64,000 nucleotides of DNA from Nocardioides perillae (GTDB lineage Bacteria; Actinomycetota; Actinomycetes; Propionibacteriales; Nocardioidaceae), in assembly GCF_013409425.1 (NCBI RefSeq), contig NZ_JACCAC010000001.1, positions 2,976,001-3,040,000 on the forward strand, given 5' to 3'. Positions within the stretch are counted from its first letter, which is position 1, and every line of letters begins with the position of its first letter. Made by a program: the position numbers and the translations under genes. Of this stretch, positions 18,106 to 31,267 are shown piece by piece. The notes below the pieces were generated by a model. It did not search any database and was not told the DNA's origin. It saw only the letters and a list, made by a program, of their open reading frames with translations.

Positions 18106-19503
18106 TCAGTGCTCCTGGATCTTCGCGTAGGGGTCGACGCCGTCGACGAGCGCGCCCAGCGGCGCCACCTGCGTGGTGCGCAGCGACGTCGTCGTCCGGC
18201 GGCCCTCGACGGCCGAGCCGACCGAGCGCGTGCGCGGGGCCCGGGCGTACCACGCCGCGATCCAGCGGTTGTAGCCCTCGAGGACGCGCTTGCTGCGCAG
18301 ACGCATCACCGCCTCGTCGCTGGCGAGGGCGACCGGGGTCCAGTTCAGCGAGCCGTTGACCGTGACGAACGCCCCGCGCTGGCCGGCGTAGCGGCCGCGG
18401 ATCGTCAGCACCTTGGTGTGGAGGTAGCGGTCGTAGACGCCGTCGCCGTCGGGGTCCTGCACGAGCTGGCGGAAGGGGATCGGGCCGCGGCGGCCGTTGC
18501 GCATGAGGCGGAGGACCTCGTTGCCCATGACGGCGTAGATGATCTGCACCTGGCAGCCGCCGTCGTAGAGCCGGCGCACCTTGCGCGCCAGGCGCACGCC
18601 GCGCTCGCCGTGCCACGACGTCATCGCGATCTTGAGGCGCGTGCGCCGGTCACCGGTGTTGGTGGCGCCCCAGCAGCGCACCCGGTCGAGCTCGCGCATC
18701 GTGGGGTCACCGGCGGTGCCGCTGCCGGTCCACGGCATGAACATCGTGGTCAGGCCCTGGAACTGGCGGACGCGGTAGCCCTGGGCGCGGGTGCGGTCGG
18801 CGTACATCTGGTCGAAGACGCGCAGGAACTCGTCGTAGACGTTGCGGCGACCGCGGGTCGTGAAGACGTCGTTCCACTGGTGGCTGGCGGCGAGGTCGGT
18901 GAGGTTGGCGGAGCCGTTGACGACGACCCAGCGGGTCGGGCCGACCTGGCTGAAGAGGAAGAACTTCGAGTGCGCGATGCCGCGCTGGCCGCGGCAGGCG
19001 CTCACGCAGCGGCGCACACCCGAGCGCATCGCGGGCTCGCGGGTGGCGTTGCCGTGCCGCGAGAGCACCCGGCGCAGCCGGTCGACGCCGGGGTTGGGGT
19101 TGTCGGGGTTGGCGTTGCCGCGGTCGACCACCACCCGCACGCTGACGCCCCGCTTGTGGGCGGCGACGAGCGAGTCGACGATGGTGTCGTTGCGCAGGTT
19201 CCAGCTGGCGATGCGGATCTTCTGCCGCCGCATGACCGAGTCGATGCTGCGGCGGACGTGGCGGTTGATCGCGCGCTTCTCGCGCTTGGAGCCGAGCGGG
19301 TCGTTGACGGTGATGCCGACCGGCGGCTTGTACCAGTCGGCCTGCGCCGGCGCGGCGGGCCCGGCGACGACGAGCAGGCCGACGAGCAGGGCGAGCACGG
19401 TGCTGGTGACGATGCCGCCGCTCACGGAGCTGGTCGCGCGGCTGCGGGGCGTGGTGGTGCGGACGATCCGGGGCAGCGTGAGGCGCTGCTTCGGGCGGGT
19501 CAT
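18106..19503 (-). CDS. Secreted phospholipase D-like protein
   Basis: 465 residues. A long N-region and hydrophobic segment (IVTSTVLALLVGLLVVAGPAAPAQA) look like a signal peptide cleaved near AQA-DW. Two PLD-like half sites follow: AHSKFFLF with NGSANLTDLAA, and LHTKVLTI with NGSLNWTPVA, so the fold of the HKD superfamily is present. In both sites the Asp of HxKxxxxD is not in its usual place. Four cysteines may form disulfides outside the cell. Substrate could be phospholipid or nucleic acid. The 82-base gap upstream holds a 12-bp palindrome, GGACCGCGGTCC, at about 19537-19548. Confidence 0.88.
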   Translation of the reverse strand: MTRPKQRLTLPRIVRTTTPRSRATSSVSGGIVTSTVLALLVGLLVVAGPAAPAQADWYKPPVGITVNDPLGSKREKRAINRHVRRSIDSVMRRQKIRIASWNLRNDTIVDSLVAAHKRGVSVRVVVDRGNANPDNPNPGVDRLRRVLSRHGNATREPAMRSGVRRCVSACRGQRGIAHSKFFLFSQVGPTRWVVVNGSANLTDLAASHQWNDVFTTRGRRNVYDEFLRVFDQMYADRTRAQGYRVRQFQGLTTMFMPWTGSGTAGDPTMRELDRVRCWGATNTGDRRTRLKIAMTSWHGERGVRLARKVRRLYDGGCQVQIIYAVMGNEVLRLMRNGRRGPIPFRQLVQDPDGDGVYDRYLHTKVLTIRGRYAGQRGAFVTVNGSLNWTPVALASDEAVMRLRSKRVLEGYNRWIAAWYARAPRTRSVGSAVEGRRTTTSLRTTQVAPLGALVDGVDPYAKIQEH

Positions 19504-19585
19504 GGAACGGCTGCTCCCTCGAGCGTGGTCTGTCCGGACCGCGGTCCGGTGGTCTGGACCCGTGGGCCCGCGTCACCGTAACAAC

Positions 19586-21091
19586 TCAGGAGAGCTTCTC
19601 CAGGACCAGCGTCCGGACACGCCCGGCGTCGGCCTGCCCGCGCATCTCCTTCATGACCGCGCCGATGAGCGCGCCGGCCGCCGCGACCTTGCCGTCGCGG
19701 ACCTTCTGCGCGACGTCGGGGTTGTCGGCGATGGCCTTGTCGACCGCCGCGGTCAGGGCGCCCTCGTCGGAGACGATCGCGAGCCCGCGGGCGGCGACCA
19801 CCTCCTCCGGCGTGCCCTCACCGGCCACGAGGCCGTCGAAGACCTGGCGGGCCAGCCCGTCGTTGAGGCTGCCGGCCTGGACCATCGCCTGCACCGCGGC
19901 CACGTCGGCCGGCGTGACCCCGAGGTCGCCGATCTCGCGGCCGGTCTCGTTCGCGCGCCGCGCCAGCTCGCCGAGCCACCACTTCCGCGCCGCCTGCGGC
20001 GACGCCCCCGCGGCGACCGTCTCCTCCACCAGGCCCAGGGCGCCGGCACCGACGGTGTCGCGCATGTCGAGGTCGGAGAAGCCCCACGCCGCCTGCAGCC
20101 GGGCCCGGCGCTCGGTGGGGTTCTCGGGCAGCGTGCCGCGCAGCTCCTCGACCCAGGCACGCGACGGTGCGACGGGCACGAGGTCGGGCTCGGGGAAGTA
20201 GCGGTAGTCCTCGGCGTCGGACTTCTCCCGACCGCTCGTGGTCACGCCGGTGTCCTCGTGCCAGTGGCGGGTCTCCTGCAGGACGGTGCCGCCGCCGGCG
20301 AGCACGGCGGCGTGCCGCTGCACCTCGTAGCGCACCGCGCGCTCGACCGAGCGCAGGGAGTTCACGTTCTTCGTCTCCGAGCGGGTGCCGAGCACGCCGG
20401 AGCCCTTCGGGGCCAGCGAGAGGTTGACGTCGGCGCGGATCGAGCCCTGGTCCATCCGCGCGTCGGAGACACCGAGGGCGACGATGAGGTCGCGCAGCTG
20501 GGCGACGTAGGCGCGGGCCACCTCGGGAGCGCGCTCCCCCGCACCCACGATCGGCTTGGTCACGATCTCGATCAGCGGGATGCCCGCGCGGTTGTAGTCG
20601 ACCAGCGAGTAGTCGGCGCCGTGGATGCGGCCGGTGGAGCCGCCGACGTGCAGCGACTTGCCGGTGTCCTCCTCCATGTGGGCGCGCTCGACGTCCACCC
20701 GGAAGGACTCCCCGTCGGCCAGCGTGACGTCCATCCAGCCCTCGAAGGCGATGGGCTCGTCGTACTGCGAGGTCTGGAAGTTCTTCGGCATGTCGGGGTA
20801 GAAGTAGTTCTTCCGCGCGAAGCGGCACCACTCCGCGATCTCGCAGTTGAGCGCCAGGCCGATGCGGATCGCCGACTCCACCGCGGTGGCGTTGACCACC
20901 GGCATCGAGCCCGGCAGGCCCAGACAGGTCGGGCAGACCTGGGTGTTGGGCTCGGCGCCGAACTCGGTGGCGCAGCCGCAGAACATCTTCGAGGCGGTGC
21001 CGAGCTCGACGTGGACCTCGAGGCCGAGGGCCGGGTCGAAGCGCTCGAGGGCCTCCTCGTAGGTCAGCAGCTCGGTCTCGGTGGCGCTCAC
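19586..21091 (-). CDS. gatB: Asp/Glu-tRNA amidotransferase subunit B
   Basis: GatB (501 residues) of the tRNA-dependent amidotransferase that turns mischarged Asp-tRNA(Asn) or Glu-tRNA(Gln) into Asn- or Gln-tRNA; it activates the misacylated tRNA with ATP. Seen: [22 protein letters not shown] with the paired cysteines of the zinc site, the [12 protein letters not shown] segment, [19 protein letters not shown], and a C-terminal YqeY-like helical domain ending in [13 protein letters not shown]. The GTG at 21091 overlaps the gatA stop (GTGA). Third gene of gatCAB. Confidence 0.97.
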   Translation of the reverse strand: MSATETELLTYEEALERFDPALGLEVHVELGTASKMFCGCATEFGAEPNTQVCPTCLGLPGSMPVVNATAVESAIRIGLALNCEIAEWCRFARKNYFYPDMPKNFQTSQYDEPIAFEGWMDVTLADGESFRVDVERAHMEEDTGKSLHVGGSTGRIHGADYSLVDYNRAGIPLIEIVTKPIVGAGERAPEVARAYVAQLRDLIVALGVSDARMDQGSIRADVNLSLAPKGSGVLGTRSETKNVNSLRSVERAVRYEVQRHAAVLAGGGTVLQETRHWHEDTGVTTSGREKSDAEDYRYFPEPDLVPVAPSRAWVEELRGTLPENPTERRARLQAAWGFSDLDMRDTVGAGALGLVEETVAAGASPQAARKWWLGELARRANETGREIGDLGVTPADVAAVQAMVQAGSLNDGLARQVFDGLVAGEGTPEEVVAARGLAIVSDEGALTAAVDKAIADNPDVAQKVRDGKVAAAGALIGAVMKEMRGQADAGRVRTLVLEKLS

Positions 21092-22653
21092 GCGCGGGCT
21101 CCTTCGGGGGCGGCGGTGCGGGGCTGGGCGGCGAGGGCCGGCGCCTGCGCCAGGAGCGGACCGCCCCAGCGCTGCTCGAGCGCGGCCTCGAGGGCCGCCC
21201 CCACGCGGTAGAGCCGGTCGTCGGCCGTGGCCGGGGCCAGCACCTGGAAGCCGGCCGGCAGGCCGTCCTCGTCGGCCAGGCCGCTGGGCAGCGACAGGCC
21301 CGGGACGCCGGCGAGGTTGGCCGGGATGGTGGCGAGGTCGTTGAGGTACATCGCCAGCGGGTCGTCGAGCTTCTCGCCGAGGCGGAAGGCGGTCGTGGGC
21401 GAGGTCGGGCTGACCAGCACGTCGACCTGGCCGAAGGCCGCCTCGAAGTCGCGCGAGATCAGCGTGCGCACCTTCTGGGCCTGGCCGTAGTAGGCGTCGT
21501 AGTAGCCGCTGGACAGGGCGTAGGTGCCGATGACGATGCGGCGCTTGACCTCGTCGCCGAAGCCGGCGTCGCGGGTGGCGCGCATGACCTGCTCGGCGCT
21601 CGGCGCCTCGACGCCCTCGGGCAGCACCCGCAGGCCGTAGCGCATCGCGTCGAAGCGGGCCAGGTTGCTCGAGGCCTCGCAGGGCATCACCAGGTAGTAG
21701 GTCGCGAGGGCGTGCACGAAGCTGGGGCAGGACACCTCCACGACCTCGGCCCCGGCGGCGACCAGCAGGTCGAGGGAGTCGCGGAAGCGCGCGAGCACGC
21801 CGGCCTGGTAGCCCTCGCCGCCGAGCTCGGTGATGACGCCGACGCGCAGGCCGGCCAGGTCGCCGGCCGCGCCCTGGCGAGCGGCCTCGACCAGGCCTGG
21901 CAACGGGGCGTCGATGCTGGTGGAGTCGCGCGGGTCGTGGCCGCCGACCAGCTCGTGGAGCAGGGCGGCGTCGAGCACCGTGCGGGTGACCGGGCCGACC
22001 TGGTCGAGCGAGTTGGCCATGGCCACGAGGCCGTAGCGCGAGACACCGCCGTAGGTGGGCTTCACGCCGACCGTGCCGGTGACGGCACCCGGCTGCCGGA
22101 TCGACCCGCCGGTGTCGGTGCCGAGCGCGAGCGGCGCCTCGAAGGCCGCGACCGCGGCCGCGGAACCGCCACCCGAGCCGCCCGGGATGCGCTCGAGGTC
22201 CCACGGGTTGCGGGTGGGGCCGTAGGCGGAGTGCTCGGTCGAGCTGCCCATGGCGAACTCGTCCATGTTGGTCTTGCCCAGGATCGGCAGGCCGCCCTCC
22301 CGCAGGCGGGTGACCACCGTGGCGTCGTAGGGCGGGAGCCAGCCCTCGAGGATCCGCGAGCCGCAGGTGGTCGCGAGCCCGCGGGTCGCGAGCACGTCCT
22401 TGACCGCGATCGGCACCCCGTCGAGCGGCGAGCGCACCTCGCCGTCGGCGCGTCGCCGGTCGGACTCGGCGGCCGCGGCCAGGGCGCCCTCGGCGTCGAC
22501 CTGCAAGAAGGCGTGGACGCCCGCGTCGGGGCCGCCGTCGACGGCGTCGATGCGTGCGAGGTGGGCCTCGGTGAGCGCCACCGAGGTGGTCTCGCCCGCG
22601 GCCAGGGCGTCGGCGAGCGCGGCAGCGCTGCGGCGGGTCAGGTCGGTGCTCAT
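21088..22653 (-). CDS. gatA: Asp/Glu-tRNA amidotransferase subunit A
   Basis: GatA (521 residues), the amidase subunit that releases ammonia from glutamine. The Ser-cis-Ser-Lys triad is readable as K85 (PIAVKDV), S160 (PGGSGGGS) and nucleophile S184 ([12 protein letters not shown]). The start ATG at 22653 shares one base with the gatC stop (TGATG), and the end overlaps gatB, so the three subunits are translationally coupled. Cytoplasmic, in the GatCAB complex. Length and motifs are normal. Confidence 0.97.
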   Translation of the reverse strand: MSTDLTRRSAAALADALAAGETTSVALTEAHLARIDAVDGGPDAGVHAFLQVDAEGALAAAAESDRRRADGEVRSPLDGVPIAVKDVLATRGLATTCGSRILEGWLPPYDATVVTRLREGGLPILGKTNMDEFAMGSSTEHSAYGPTRNPWDLERIPGGSGGGSAAAVAAFEAPLALGTDTGGSIRQPGAVTGTVGVKPTYGGVSRYGLVAMANSLDQVGPVTRTVLDAALLHELVGGHDPRDSTSIDAPLPGLVEAARQGAAGDLAGLRVGVITELGGEGYQAGVLARFRDSLDLLVAAGAEVVEVSCPSFVHALATYYLVMPCEASSNLARFDAMRYGLRVLPEGVEAPSAEQVMRATRDAGFGDEVKRRIVIGTYALSSGYYDAYYGQAQKVRTLISRDFEAAFGQVDVLVSPTSPTTAFRLGEKLDDPLAMYLNDLATIPANLAGVPGLSLPSGLADEDGLPAGFQVLAPATADDRLYRVGAALEAALEQRWGGPLLAQAPALAAQPRTAAPEGARA

Positions 22654-23021
22654 CAGGCCTCCTCGCCCAGGATGCGCGGGACGGCGAAGCGCTGCTGCTC
22701 GTGGGCCGGGGCGCCGGCCAGGGCGTCCTCGGCGCTCAGGCCCCGCACCACCACGTCGTCGCGGAAGACGTTGGTCAGCGGCAGCGGGTGGGAGGTCGGC
22801 GGCACGTCGTCACCGGCCACCCCGCGGATGGAGGCGACCGACTCGAGGATCACCGACAGCTGCGGGGCGAGGTGGTCGAGCTCGGCGTCGGAGAGGTCGA
22901 TCCGGGCGAGGTCGGCGAGGTGCGCGACCTCCGCCCGGGTGATCCCGCCGGCCGGCGCGGCGCCGCGGTCGGCACCGCGGTCGGGGCCGCTCTCGGGGGC
23001 GTGCTCGGGCTGCTCAGGCAT
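22653..23021 (-). CDS. gatC: Asp/Glu-tRNA amidotransferase subunit C
   Basis: GatC (122 residues), the small clamp subunit that wraps around GatA and steadies GatB. The conserved part starts at [22 protein letters not shown] and ends in [16 protein letters not shown]; about 25 extra acidic/Ala-rich residues precede it. First gene of gatCAB. The start is an ATG with TAGGAT 7 bases upstream, arguing for a leaderless message and for this start despite the N-terminal extension. Confidence 0.95.
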   Translation of the reverse strand: MPEQPEHAPESGPDRGADRGAAPAGGITRAEVAHLADLARIDLSDAELDHLAPQLSVILESVASIRGVAGDDVPPTSHPLPLTNVFRDDVVVRGLSAEDALAGAPAHEQQRFAVPRILGEEA

Positions 23022-23028
23022 GGCCCCG

Positions 23029-23034
23029 ATCCTA
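23029..23034 (-). promoter_or_regulatory. -10 of gatCAB
   Basis: TAGGAT on the minus strand, 7 bases before the gatC ATG. It would place the transcription start on or within a base or two of the start codon. Confidence 0.55.
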
Positions 23035-23127
23035 GGCCCGGCGCCGGGGGCCGGCGGACCCGGGCGGGCACGGCCGGGTGGCGAGGGCCGGGGCCGAGGG
23101 CGGGGGTGGCGGGGCGGTGCGCGCGCG

Positions 23128-25815
23128 TCAGCTGCCGGTGAAGGGCCGCGCGGTCGACGCGGCGTCGAGGTGGCCGGGAGCCCCGACGACCTCGAGGCGC
23201 AGCTCCCCCGCGCCCGCGGGGGCCCGCGTGCGGAGGGTGACCGTGCTCTTCGACGTCGTCGCCGCGCTCGTGAGCGTGGCCGCGGCCTGGCCTCCGCTGG
23301 GCGTCCAGGTCAGGCGCACCCGCAGGCCGGTCGCCGGTCCGCTCGTGCAGTCGTACGCCCGGGTCACGGTGCCGGTGACCGTGATGCTCGCGCCGGTCGT
23401 CGCCGCGGCCGGCGCGGAGATCACGGCGAGCGCGGGGGTCCAGCTGCCCGCCACCACGTCGCCGACGAGCTGCTCGACCGCCGGTCGGCCCGCGGCCCCG
23501 GCGTAACGCACGCGCAGCGCGCCGGAGACCTTGAGGAGGGCCGGCAGGGACCAGGTGCCGTCGGCGGCGGTGCGGCCGCTCCCGACGCGCACGGCCCGGC
23601 CGCCCGGCGGCGTGACCGTGGCGGACACCGTGGCCGACGGCAGGCCCGCGACGACGCCGTCGCGCGCGAGCGTCAGGCGGCCGTTGACCACCGACGTCGT
23701 GCCCCAGCCGACGTCGCCGTCGGCGACCGCGGCCGTGAGGCCCGAGACCGGCGTGCGCACGGTCAGCGGGCCGAGGTCGACCCGGTCCGCGACGTACGCC
23801 GTCGAGCCGGGCAGCGCCGCCGCGAGGGCGCCGCTCGTGGTCGGCTTCGCGGTCAGGGTCCAGGAGCCGTCGAGGGCCACCTTCGCCGAGCCGAGCCGCT
23901 TCACCACCACGCGCTCGACGCCGGTCGCCGACGTGGTAGTGCCGGTGACGCTCACCGGCACGACCGCGCCGGCGACGGGCACGTCGACGGGACCGTCGGG
24001 TCCGGTGACCTGCCGCACGAGGCTGCCGCTGACGGTGAGCACGTCGCCGTGCCACACGGTGGCCGCCGAGGCGGAGGCGGTCAGCCGCGGCGCGCAGGTG
24101 CCGGCCGTGACCGCCTGGGTAGGGGCCGTGGCCCCGCCGAAGCCGTGGGCACCCAGGGACGCGGCGACCAGCGTGAGCGGTGCCCGGGTGGTCAGCCGGG
24201 CGACGGCGCCGTCGTGGGTGGTCGTGACGGTGCCGGCGCTGCTGCTGGCGCCGGTGGCCGTGGTCTTGCGGAAGGCCACCTCGAGGCCCTTCACCGGCCG
24301 GGAGGAGGCGGTGTCGACGACGGTGCCCACGACGACGGCCGGCGCACCCGCGCAGACCGAGGCGGTCGGGAAGTCGGTGACGCGCTGACCGGCGGTGGTC
24401 AGCTCGAGCGTCACCGGGCGGGTCGCGGTCGGCCGGGCGAAGGTGAGCGGCACGGCGACGGACCGGGTGGACCCGGCCGAGTCGGTCACCGTGGCGGTGA
24501 CCGTCGTCGCCGTGGCCGAGGTCGCCGAGCAGGTCACCTCGGTCGAGACGGCGCCCGGCGAGGCGAAGGTGCAGTCGCGCCGGGTCGCCTTCCAGACCAC
24601 GGTGGCGAGGCTGCGCCCGCTCGGCAGCACCGGCGTCACCGTCGCCTGGGTCGGGAGCCCCGGCACGGCCGGGTTGTTGACCGCGAGCGTCGCACCCAGG
24701 GTGCTCGGCGTGCCGGTCGTGCCGCCCCCGGTGCCGTCGCCGCCGCCGACGAGGAAGCGGGAGTCGGCCGCGTTCCAGTGGCCGTCGAGCCAGCCGCCCG
24801 GATCGGGGAAGGTGGAGAAGTAGTCGTCGCCGCCGCAGTCGAGGAGGTAGCCGCTCGCCGCCGGGCAGACGAAGCGCATCGTCACCCCCGCGCCGTCTGC
24901 GTAGCACATCGTGTCGTGCTCGTCGGTGCAGTGGCCGGCGGCGGTGCCGTTCGGTGCGGCGCTCGACACCGCGCCGAGCGTGTGCACCAGCTCGTGCGCC
25001 TCGACGGAGTGCTGGCCGGCGAGGCTGCCGAGGCCCCAGCACCCCGAGTCCACGCGGGCGTACTGCGGGTAGGCGCCGTTGTTGGGGTTCGCCTGGTCCT
25101 CGCGGTCGCCGAGGTACATGCTGGCGACCCCGCAGAGGACCGAGGCGTCGGTCCACACGAGGTACTTCCGCGACGGCGCCGTGTGGCCCTGGGCCTGCAC
25201 CGCGGAGATGGCCGAGCCGAAGGACGACAGCGACCCGGGCGGCACGGTCACGTTCAGCACGCTCGGCACGCACGTGCCCTCGGTCGTCCCCGGCTCGCTG
25301 ACGTAGCGGACCCGACGCACCCCGCCCGTCAGGGCAGCGGACCGGTTGACCACGTCGTCGACGCCGGCGGCCCAGACCCGCATGCTCGCCACGAGGTCGG
25401 CGTAACGGTTCGGGTCGTCGGACTCCACGACGTACATCGCCTGGGTGCGGTAGCCGGCGCTGCCGTCGCCGTCGCAGGCGACCTCGGGCGAGCTGACCGC
25501 GGCCTCGGCGGTGGTGGGCACGCCGAGGTCCTCGGCGACCTCGTGGGCCCGCTCGCCCGCGCCCTCCCGGGCGGCGAGGACGTGGGTGGGCACGTGCGCG
25601 GTGACGTCGACGCCCGGCGGGGCGACGTCGGCGTGGACGCAGGCAGGGGGCGCGCCGGGCAGGCGCAGCCACTCCCCGGAGGGGCACGCCGACGGTCCGG
25701 CGACCTGCACCGCGCGGAAGCCGAGGCCCACCACGGCGCAGGCCGCGGCGAGGAGCACCGCGCTCACGAGGAGCGGGAGCAGGCGGCGCAGCGGGCCGGG
25801 CAGGGCACGGGACAC
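23128..25815 (-). CDS. Secreted or anchored zinc metallopeptidase with Ig-like domains
   Basis: 895 residues. A hydrophobic stretch at about 12-32 ([20 protein letters not shown]) is a signal anchor or signal peptide. The peptidase region holds H274-E-x-x-H278 in [11 protein letters not shown], followed about 20 residues later by [11 protein letters not shown], resembling the third ligand and Met-turn of metzincin-like enzymes, and several cysteines for disulfides. Residues about 400-895 form several Thr/Val-rich beta-sandwich modules (Ig-like or bacterial surface type), with no LPxTG motif. GTG at 25815 is the best start. It lies between ligA and gatC and seems independent of both. Substrate unknown. 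Confidence 0.85.
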   Translation of the reverse strand: MSRALPGPLRRLLPLLVSAVLLAAACAVVGLGFRAVQVAGPSACPSGEWLRLPGAPPACVHADVAPPGVDVTAHVPTHVLAAREGAGERAHEVAEDLGVPTTAEAAVSSPEVACDGDGSAGYRTQAMYVVESDDPNRYADLVASMRVWAAGVDDVVNRSAALTGGVRRVRYVSEPGTTEGTCVPSVLNVTVPPGSLSSFGSAISAVQAQGHTAPSRKYLVWTDASVLCGVASMYLGDREDQANPNNGAYPQYARVDSGCWGLGSLAGQHSVEAHELVHTLGAVSSAAPNGTAAGHCTDEHDTMCYADGAGVTMRFVCPAASGYLLDCGGDDYFSTFPDPGGWLDGHWNAADSRFLVGGGDGTGGGTTGTPSTLGATLAVNNPAVPGLPTQATVTPVLPSGRSLATVVWKATRRDCTFASPGAVSTEVTCSATSATATTVTATVTDSAGSTRSVAVPLTFARPTATRPVTLELTTAGQRVTDFPTASVCAGAPAVVVGTVVDTASSRPVKGLEVAFRKTTATGASSSAGTVTTTHDGAVARLTTRAPLTLVAASLGAHGFGGATAPTQAVTAGTCAPRLTASASAATVWHGDVLTVSGSLVRQVTGPDGPVDVPVAGAVVPVSVTGTTTSATGVERVVVKRLGSAKVALDGSWTLTAKPTTSGALAAALPGSTAYVADRVDLGPLTVRTPVSGLTAAVADGDVGWGTTSVVNGRLTLARDGVVAGLPSATVSATVTPPGGRAVRVGSGRTAADGTWSLPALLKVSGALRVRYAGAAGRPAVEQLVGDVVAGSWTPALAVISAPAAATTGASITVTGTVTRAYDCTSGPATGLRVRLTWTPSGGQAAATLTSAATTSKSTVTLRTRAPAGAGELRLEVVGAPGHLDAASTARPFTGS

Positions 25816-25916
25816 GGTCCGACGGTCCCAGGCCGGGCGGGCGGACGGGGGGGGTGCGCGGCCCACTCCGGACCGGCCGGGGGCGAGGTCGGGACGGAGG
25901 TCCCGGTCCGGGCCGC

Positions 25917-28866
<2,950 letters not shown>

Positions 28867-28882
28867 ACCGAGAGGCTGCCCC

Positions 28883-30502
28883 ATGTCCGACCGCACCGCC
28901 GACGAGGCCGCGCCGGCCACCGGCCCCGAGGGCCCCACGAGCGTCGGCGCACCCGCCCACCTCGGCTGGGCCCTCGTCGTCATCTCCGTGGCCCAGTTGA
29001 TGGTCGTCCTCGACGGCACCATCGTGAACATCGCCCTGCCCTACATCCAGCGCGACCTGGCCATCAGCGAGGCCAACCTGACGTGGGTCGTCACGGGCTA
29101 CGCCCTGGCCTTCGGCTCGCTGCTGCTGCTGGGCGGACGCCTCGGCGACCTCTACGGCCGACGCAAGGTCTTCACGGTCGGCCTCGTCGTCTTCGCCGTG
29201 GCCTCGCTGCTGGGCGGGCTGGCGACGACCGAGCCGCTGCTGCTCGCGGCCCGCGGACTGCAGGGCCTCGGCGCCGCGATGGCCTCCCCCGCCGCGCTGG
29301 CGCTGATCGCGACCACCTTCCCCGCGGGCCCGCAGCGCAACCGCGCCTTCGCGGTGTACGCCGCGATGTCGGGTGCGGGCGCGGCCGTCGGGCTGCTGCT
29401 CGGCGGCTGGCTCACCGGGCTCGAGTCCGTCGCGGGCGTCGACGTCGAGGGCTGGCGCCTGACGCTGCTGATCAACACCCCGATCGGCATCGGCGCCGCG
29501 CTGCTCGCGCCGCGCTTCCTGCGTGAGTCCGAGCCGCACCCCGGCGAGATGGACCTCCTGGGCGCGGTCACCGGCACGGTGGGCCTGCTCGGTCTGGTCT
29601 ACGGCTTCAGCCGCGCCGGCGAGGACGGCTGGACCGACCCGCTCACCCTGGTCAGCCTGCTGGGCGGCGCCGCGGTCCTCGCGGTCTTCCTGCTCGCCGA
29701 GCGCCGCGTCGCGCACCCGCTCCTGCCGACCCGGGTCTTCGCCCACCGCACGCGTGCGGCGTCCTACCTCGCGATGTTCCTGGCGCCGGCAGCGATGTTC
29801 TCGATGTTCTACTACCTCGGCCGCTACATCCAGGTCGTCATGGGCTACAGCCCGATCGAGGCAGGCGTGGCCTTCCTGCCCTTCTGCGTCGGCATCGTCG
29901 TCGCGGCCGGGCTGTCGTCGAACCTGGTCAACCGCGTCGACGCCCGCTACCTCGCCGGCACGGGCACGCTGCTGGCCGCGATCGCGCTCCTCGGCTTCTC
30001 GCGCATCCCCTACGACACCAGCTTCCCGGTCAGCGACGTGCGGGCCGACTACGTCACCGACGTGCTGCCCTTCATCGTGCTGATGTCGCTCGGCATGGGC
30101 TCGACCTTCGTGCCGCTGACGCTCACCGCGGTGCACCACCTGCGCGCCGAGGACTCCGGCATCGGCTCCGGCGTGCTCAACACGATGCAGCAGGTCGGCG
30201 GGGCCGTGGGCCTGGCCGTGCTCTCGACGCTGGCGACCCGCACCATCACCGACCGCAGCGGCGAGCTCGCCGACGCGGCCGGCCGCGCGGCGGCCGGCGG
30301 GGCCACCCCGCCCGCGGGCGCCTCGCCGGAGCAGCTGCAGGGGCTGATCCTCGGGCAGTCCTTCGCCGAGGGCGCGACCGACGCCTTCCTGCTCGGCTCC
30401 GTGATGATGCTGGGCGCCTCGCTCGTGGTGTGGACGCTGCTGCGCGTCAAGCACACCGAGCTGGCCACCGACGGCCCCGACGGGGCGGCCGTCCACGTGT
30501 GA
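28883..30502 (+). CDS. DHA2-family MFS multidrug efflux transporter
   Basis: 539 residues, 14 predicted membrane segments, of the EmrB/QacA (DHA2) drug:H+ antiporter family. Seen: motif D1-like MVVLDGTIVNIALPYIQ, motif A GGRLGDLYGRRKVF, and motif C-like AMSGAGAAVGLLLGGWL. Substrates cannot be read but are probably hydrophobic drugs or secondary metabolites. It follows the TetR gene by 16 bases with a GAGAGG ribosome site, and ends at a perfect 16-bp hairpin. Inner-membrane protein. Confidence 0.93.
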   Translation: MSDRTADEAAPATGPEGPTSVGAPAHLGWALVVISVAQLMVVLDGTIVNIALPYIQRDLAISEANLTWVVTGYALAFGSLLLLGGRLGDLYGRRKVFTVGLVVFAVASLLGGLATTEPLLLAARGLQGLGAAMASPAALALIATTFPAGPQRNRAFAVYAAMSGAGAAVGLLLGGWLTGLESVAGVDVEGWRLTLLINTPIGIGAALLAPRFLRESEPHPGEMDLLGAVTGTVGLLGLVYGFSRAGEDGWTDPLTLVSLLGGAAVLAVFLLAERRVAHPLLPTRVFAHRTRAASYLAMFLAPAAMFSMFYYLGRYIQVVMGYSPIEAGVAFLPFCVGIVVAAGLSSNLVNRVDARYLAGTGTLLAAIALLGFSRIPYDTSFPVSDVRADYVTDVLPFIVLMSLGMGSTFVPLTLTAVHHLRAEDSGIGSGVLNTMQQVGGAVGLAVLSTLATRTITDRSGELADAAGRAAAGGATPPAGASPEQLQGLILGQSFAEGATDAFLLGSVMMLGASLVVWTLLRVKHTELATDGPDGAAVHV

Positions 30503-30533
30503 CGGTCCGCCCGGCGCGCGGGCGGGGGCGCGC

Positions 30534-30568
30534 GACGGAGCCCCGGGGCACCGCCCCGGGGCTCCGTC
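30534..30568. terminator. Bidirectional hairpin between efflux pump and DJ-1 gene
   Basis: Two perfect 16-base arms (30534-30549 and 30553-30568) around a 3-base loop, five bases from the DJ-1 stop and 31 bases from the pump stop. No T-run. Confidence 0.8.
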
Positions 30569-30573
30569 CTGCC

Positions 30574-31113
30574 TCAGGAGGCGAGGGACTCCTCGATCGC
30601 CTCCACGAAGGCGGGGAGGTCGTCGGGGTTGCGACTGGTGATGAGGTTGCCGTCGACGACGACCTCCTCGTCGGCCCAGTCGCCGCCGGCGTTGCGCACG
30701 TCGTCGGCCAGGCTCGGGAAGGACGTGAGCCGGCGACCCTGCGCCAGCCCGGCCGAGATCAGCAGCCAGGGCCCGTGGCAGATCACCGCGAGCGGCTTGC
30801 CCGCCTCGTCGACGCTGCGCACCAGCTGCTGGGCGTCCTCGTCGGTGCGCAGGTGGTCGGCGTTGACGGTGCCGCCCGGCACGACGAGCGCGTCGACGGT
30901 GTCGGGGTCGAGGTCGGCGACGGAGCCGTCGACCTCCACGACCTGCTTCTTCTCGGTGTCGCCCTCGACGGTCTGGATCGGGTCGCCCGACACCGAGTGC
31001 ACGACGACCCGGGCGCCGGCCTCGCGGAGGGCGTCGCGGGGCGTGACCAGCTCGGCCTCCTCGACGAAGTCGCTGGCGATGATGGCGATGGTGCGTCCGG
31101 TCAGGTCGGCCAC
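30574..31113 (-). CDS. DJ-1/PfpI-family protein
   Basis: 179 residues of the DJ-1/ThiJ/PfpI superfamily. The nucleophilic cysteine is in PLAVICHGPWLLISAG, flanked by VPGGTVNADHLR and an early acidic residue in FVEEAEL. Members of the PfpI-like branch act as protease, glyoxalase/deglycase or general stress proteins; which applies is not decidable. The GTG start at 31113 is preceded by GAGAGG; upstream open frame has no homology. A 70-bp palindrome lies between it and the MetE-like gene. Confidence 0.92.
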   Translation of the reverse strand: MADLTGRTIAIIASDFVEEAELVTPRDALREAGARVVVHSVSGDPIQTVEGDTEKKQVVEVDGSVADLDPDTVDALVVPGGTVNADHLRTDEDAQQLVRSVDEAGKPLAVICHGPWLLISAGLAQGRRLTSFPSLADDVRNAGGDWADEEVVVDGNLITSRNPDDLPAFVEAIEESLAS

Positions 31114-31171
31114 GGGGTTCCTCTCGACGGGTGCGTGCGTGCGCCGGGTCGGTACCCCGCAGCCGCCCCCT

Positions 31172-31241
31172 TGCAACGCGGTGTCCCGGTCGCTTCCCCA
31201 GCGGTCGAGCCCTGGGGTAGCGACGCGGACACCGCGTTGCA
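31172..31241. repeat. 70-bp imperfect palindromic element
   Basis: Two 30-base arms (31172-31201 and 31212-31241) match as inverted copies with three mismatches, around a 10-base centre. The outer 15 bases of each arm, beginning TGCAACGCGGTG, are identical. It fills the gap after the MetE-like stop and before the DJ-1 gene. It may end the mnmA operon or be a dispersed palindromic repeat; no T-run follows. Confidence 0.8.
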
Positions 31242-31267
31242 TGCCGCAGGTGGGACGCCCGGCCGGC

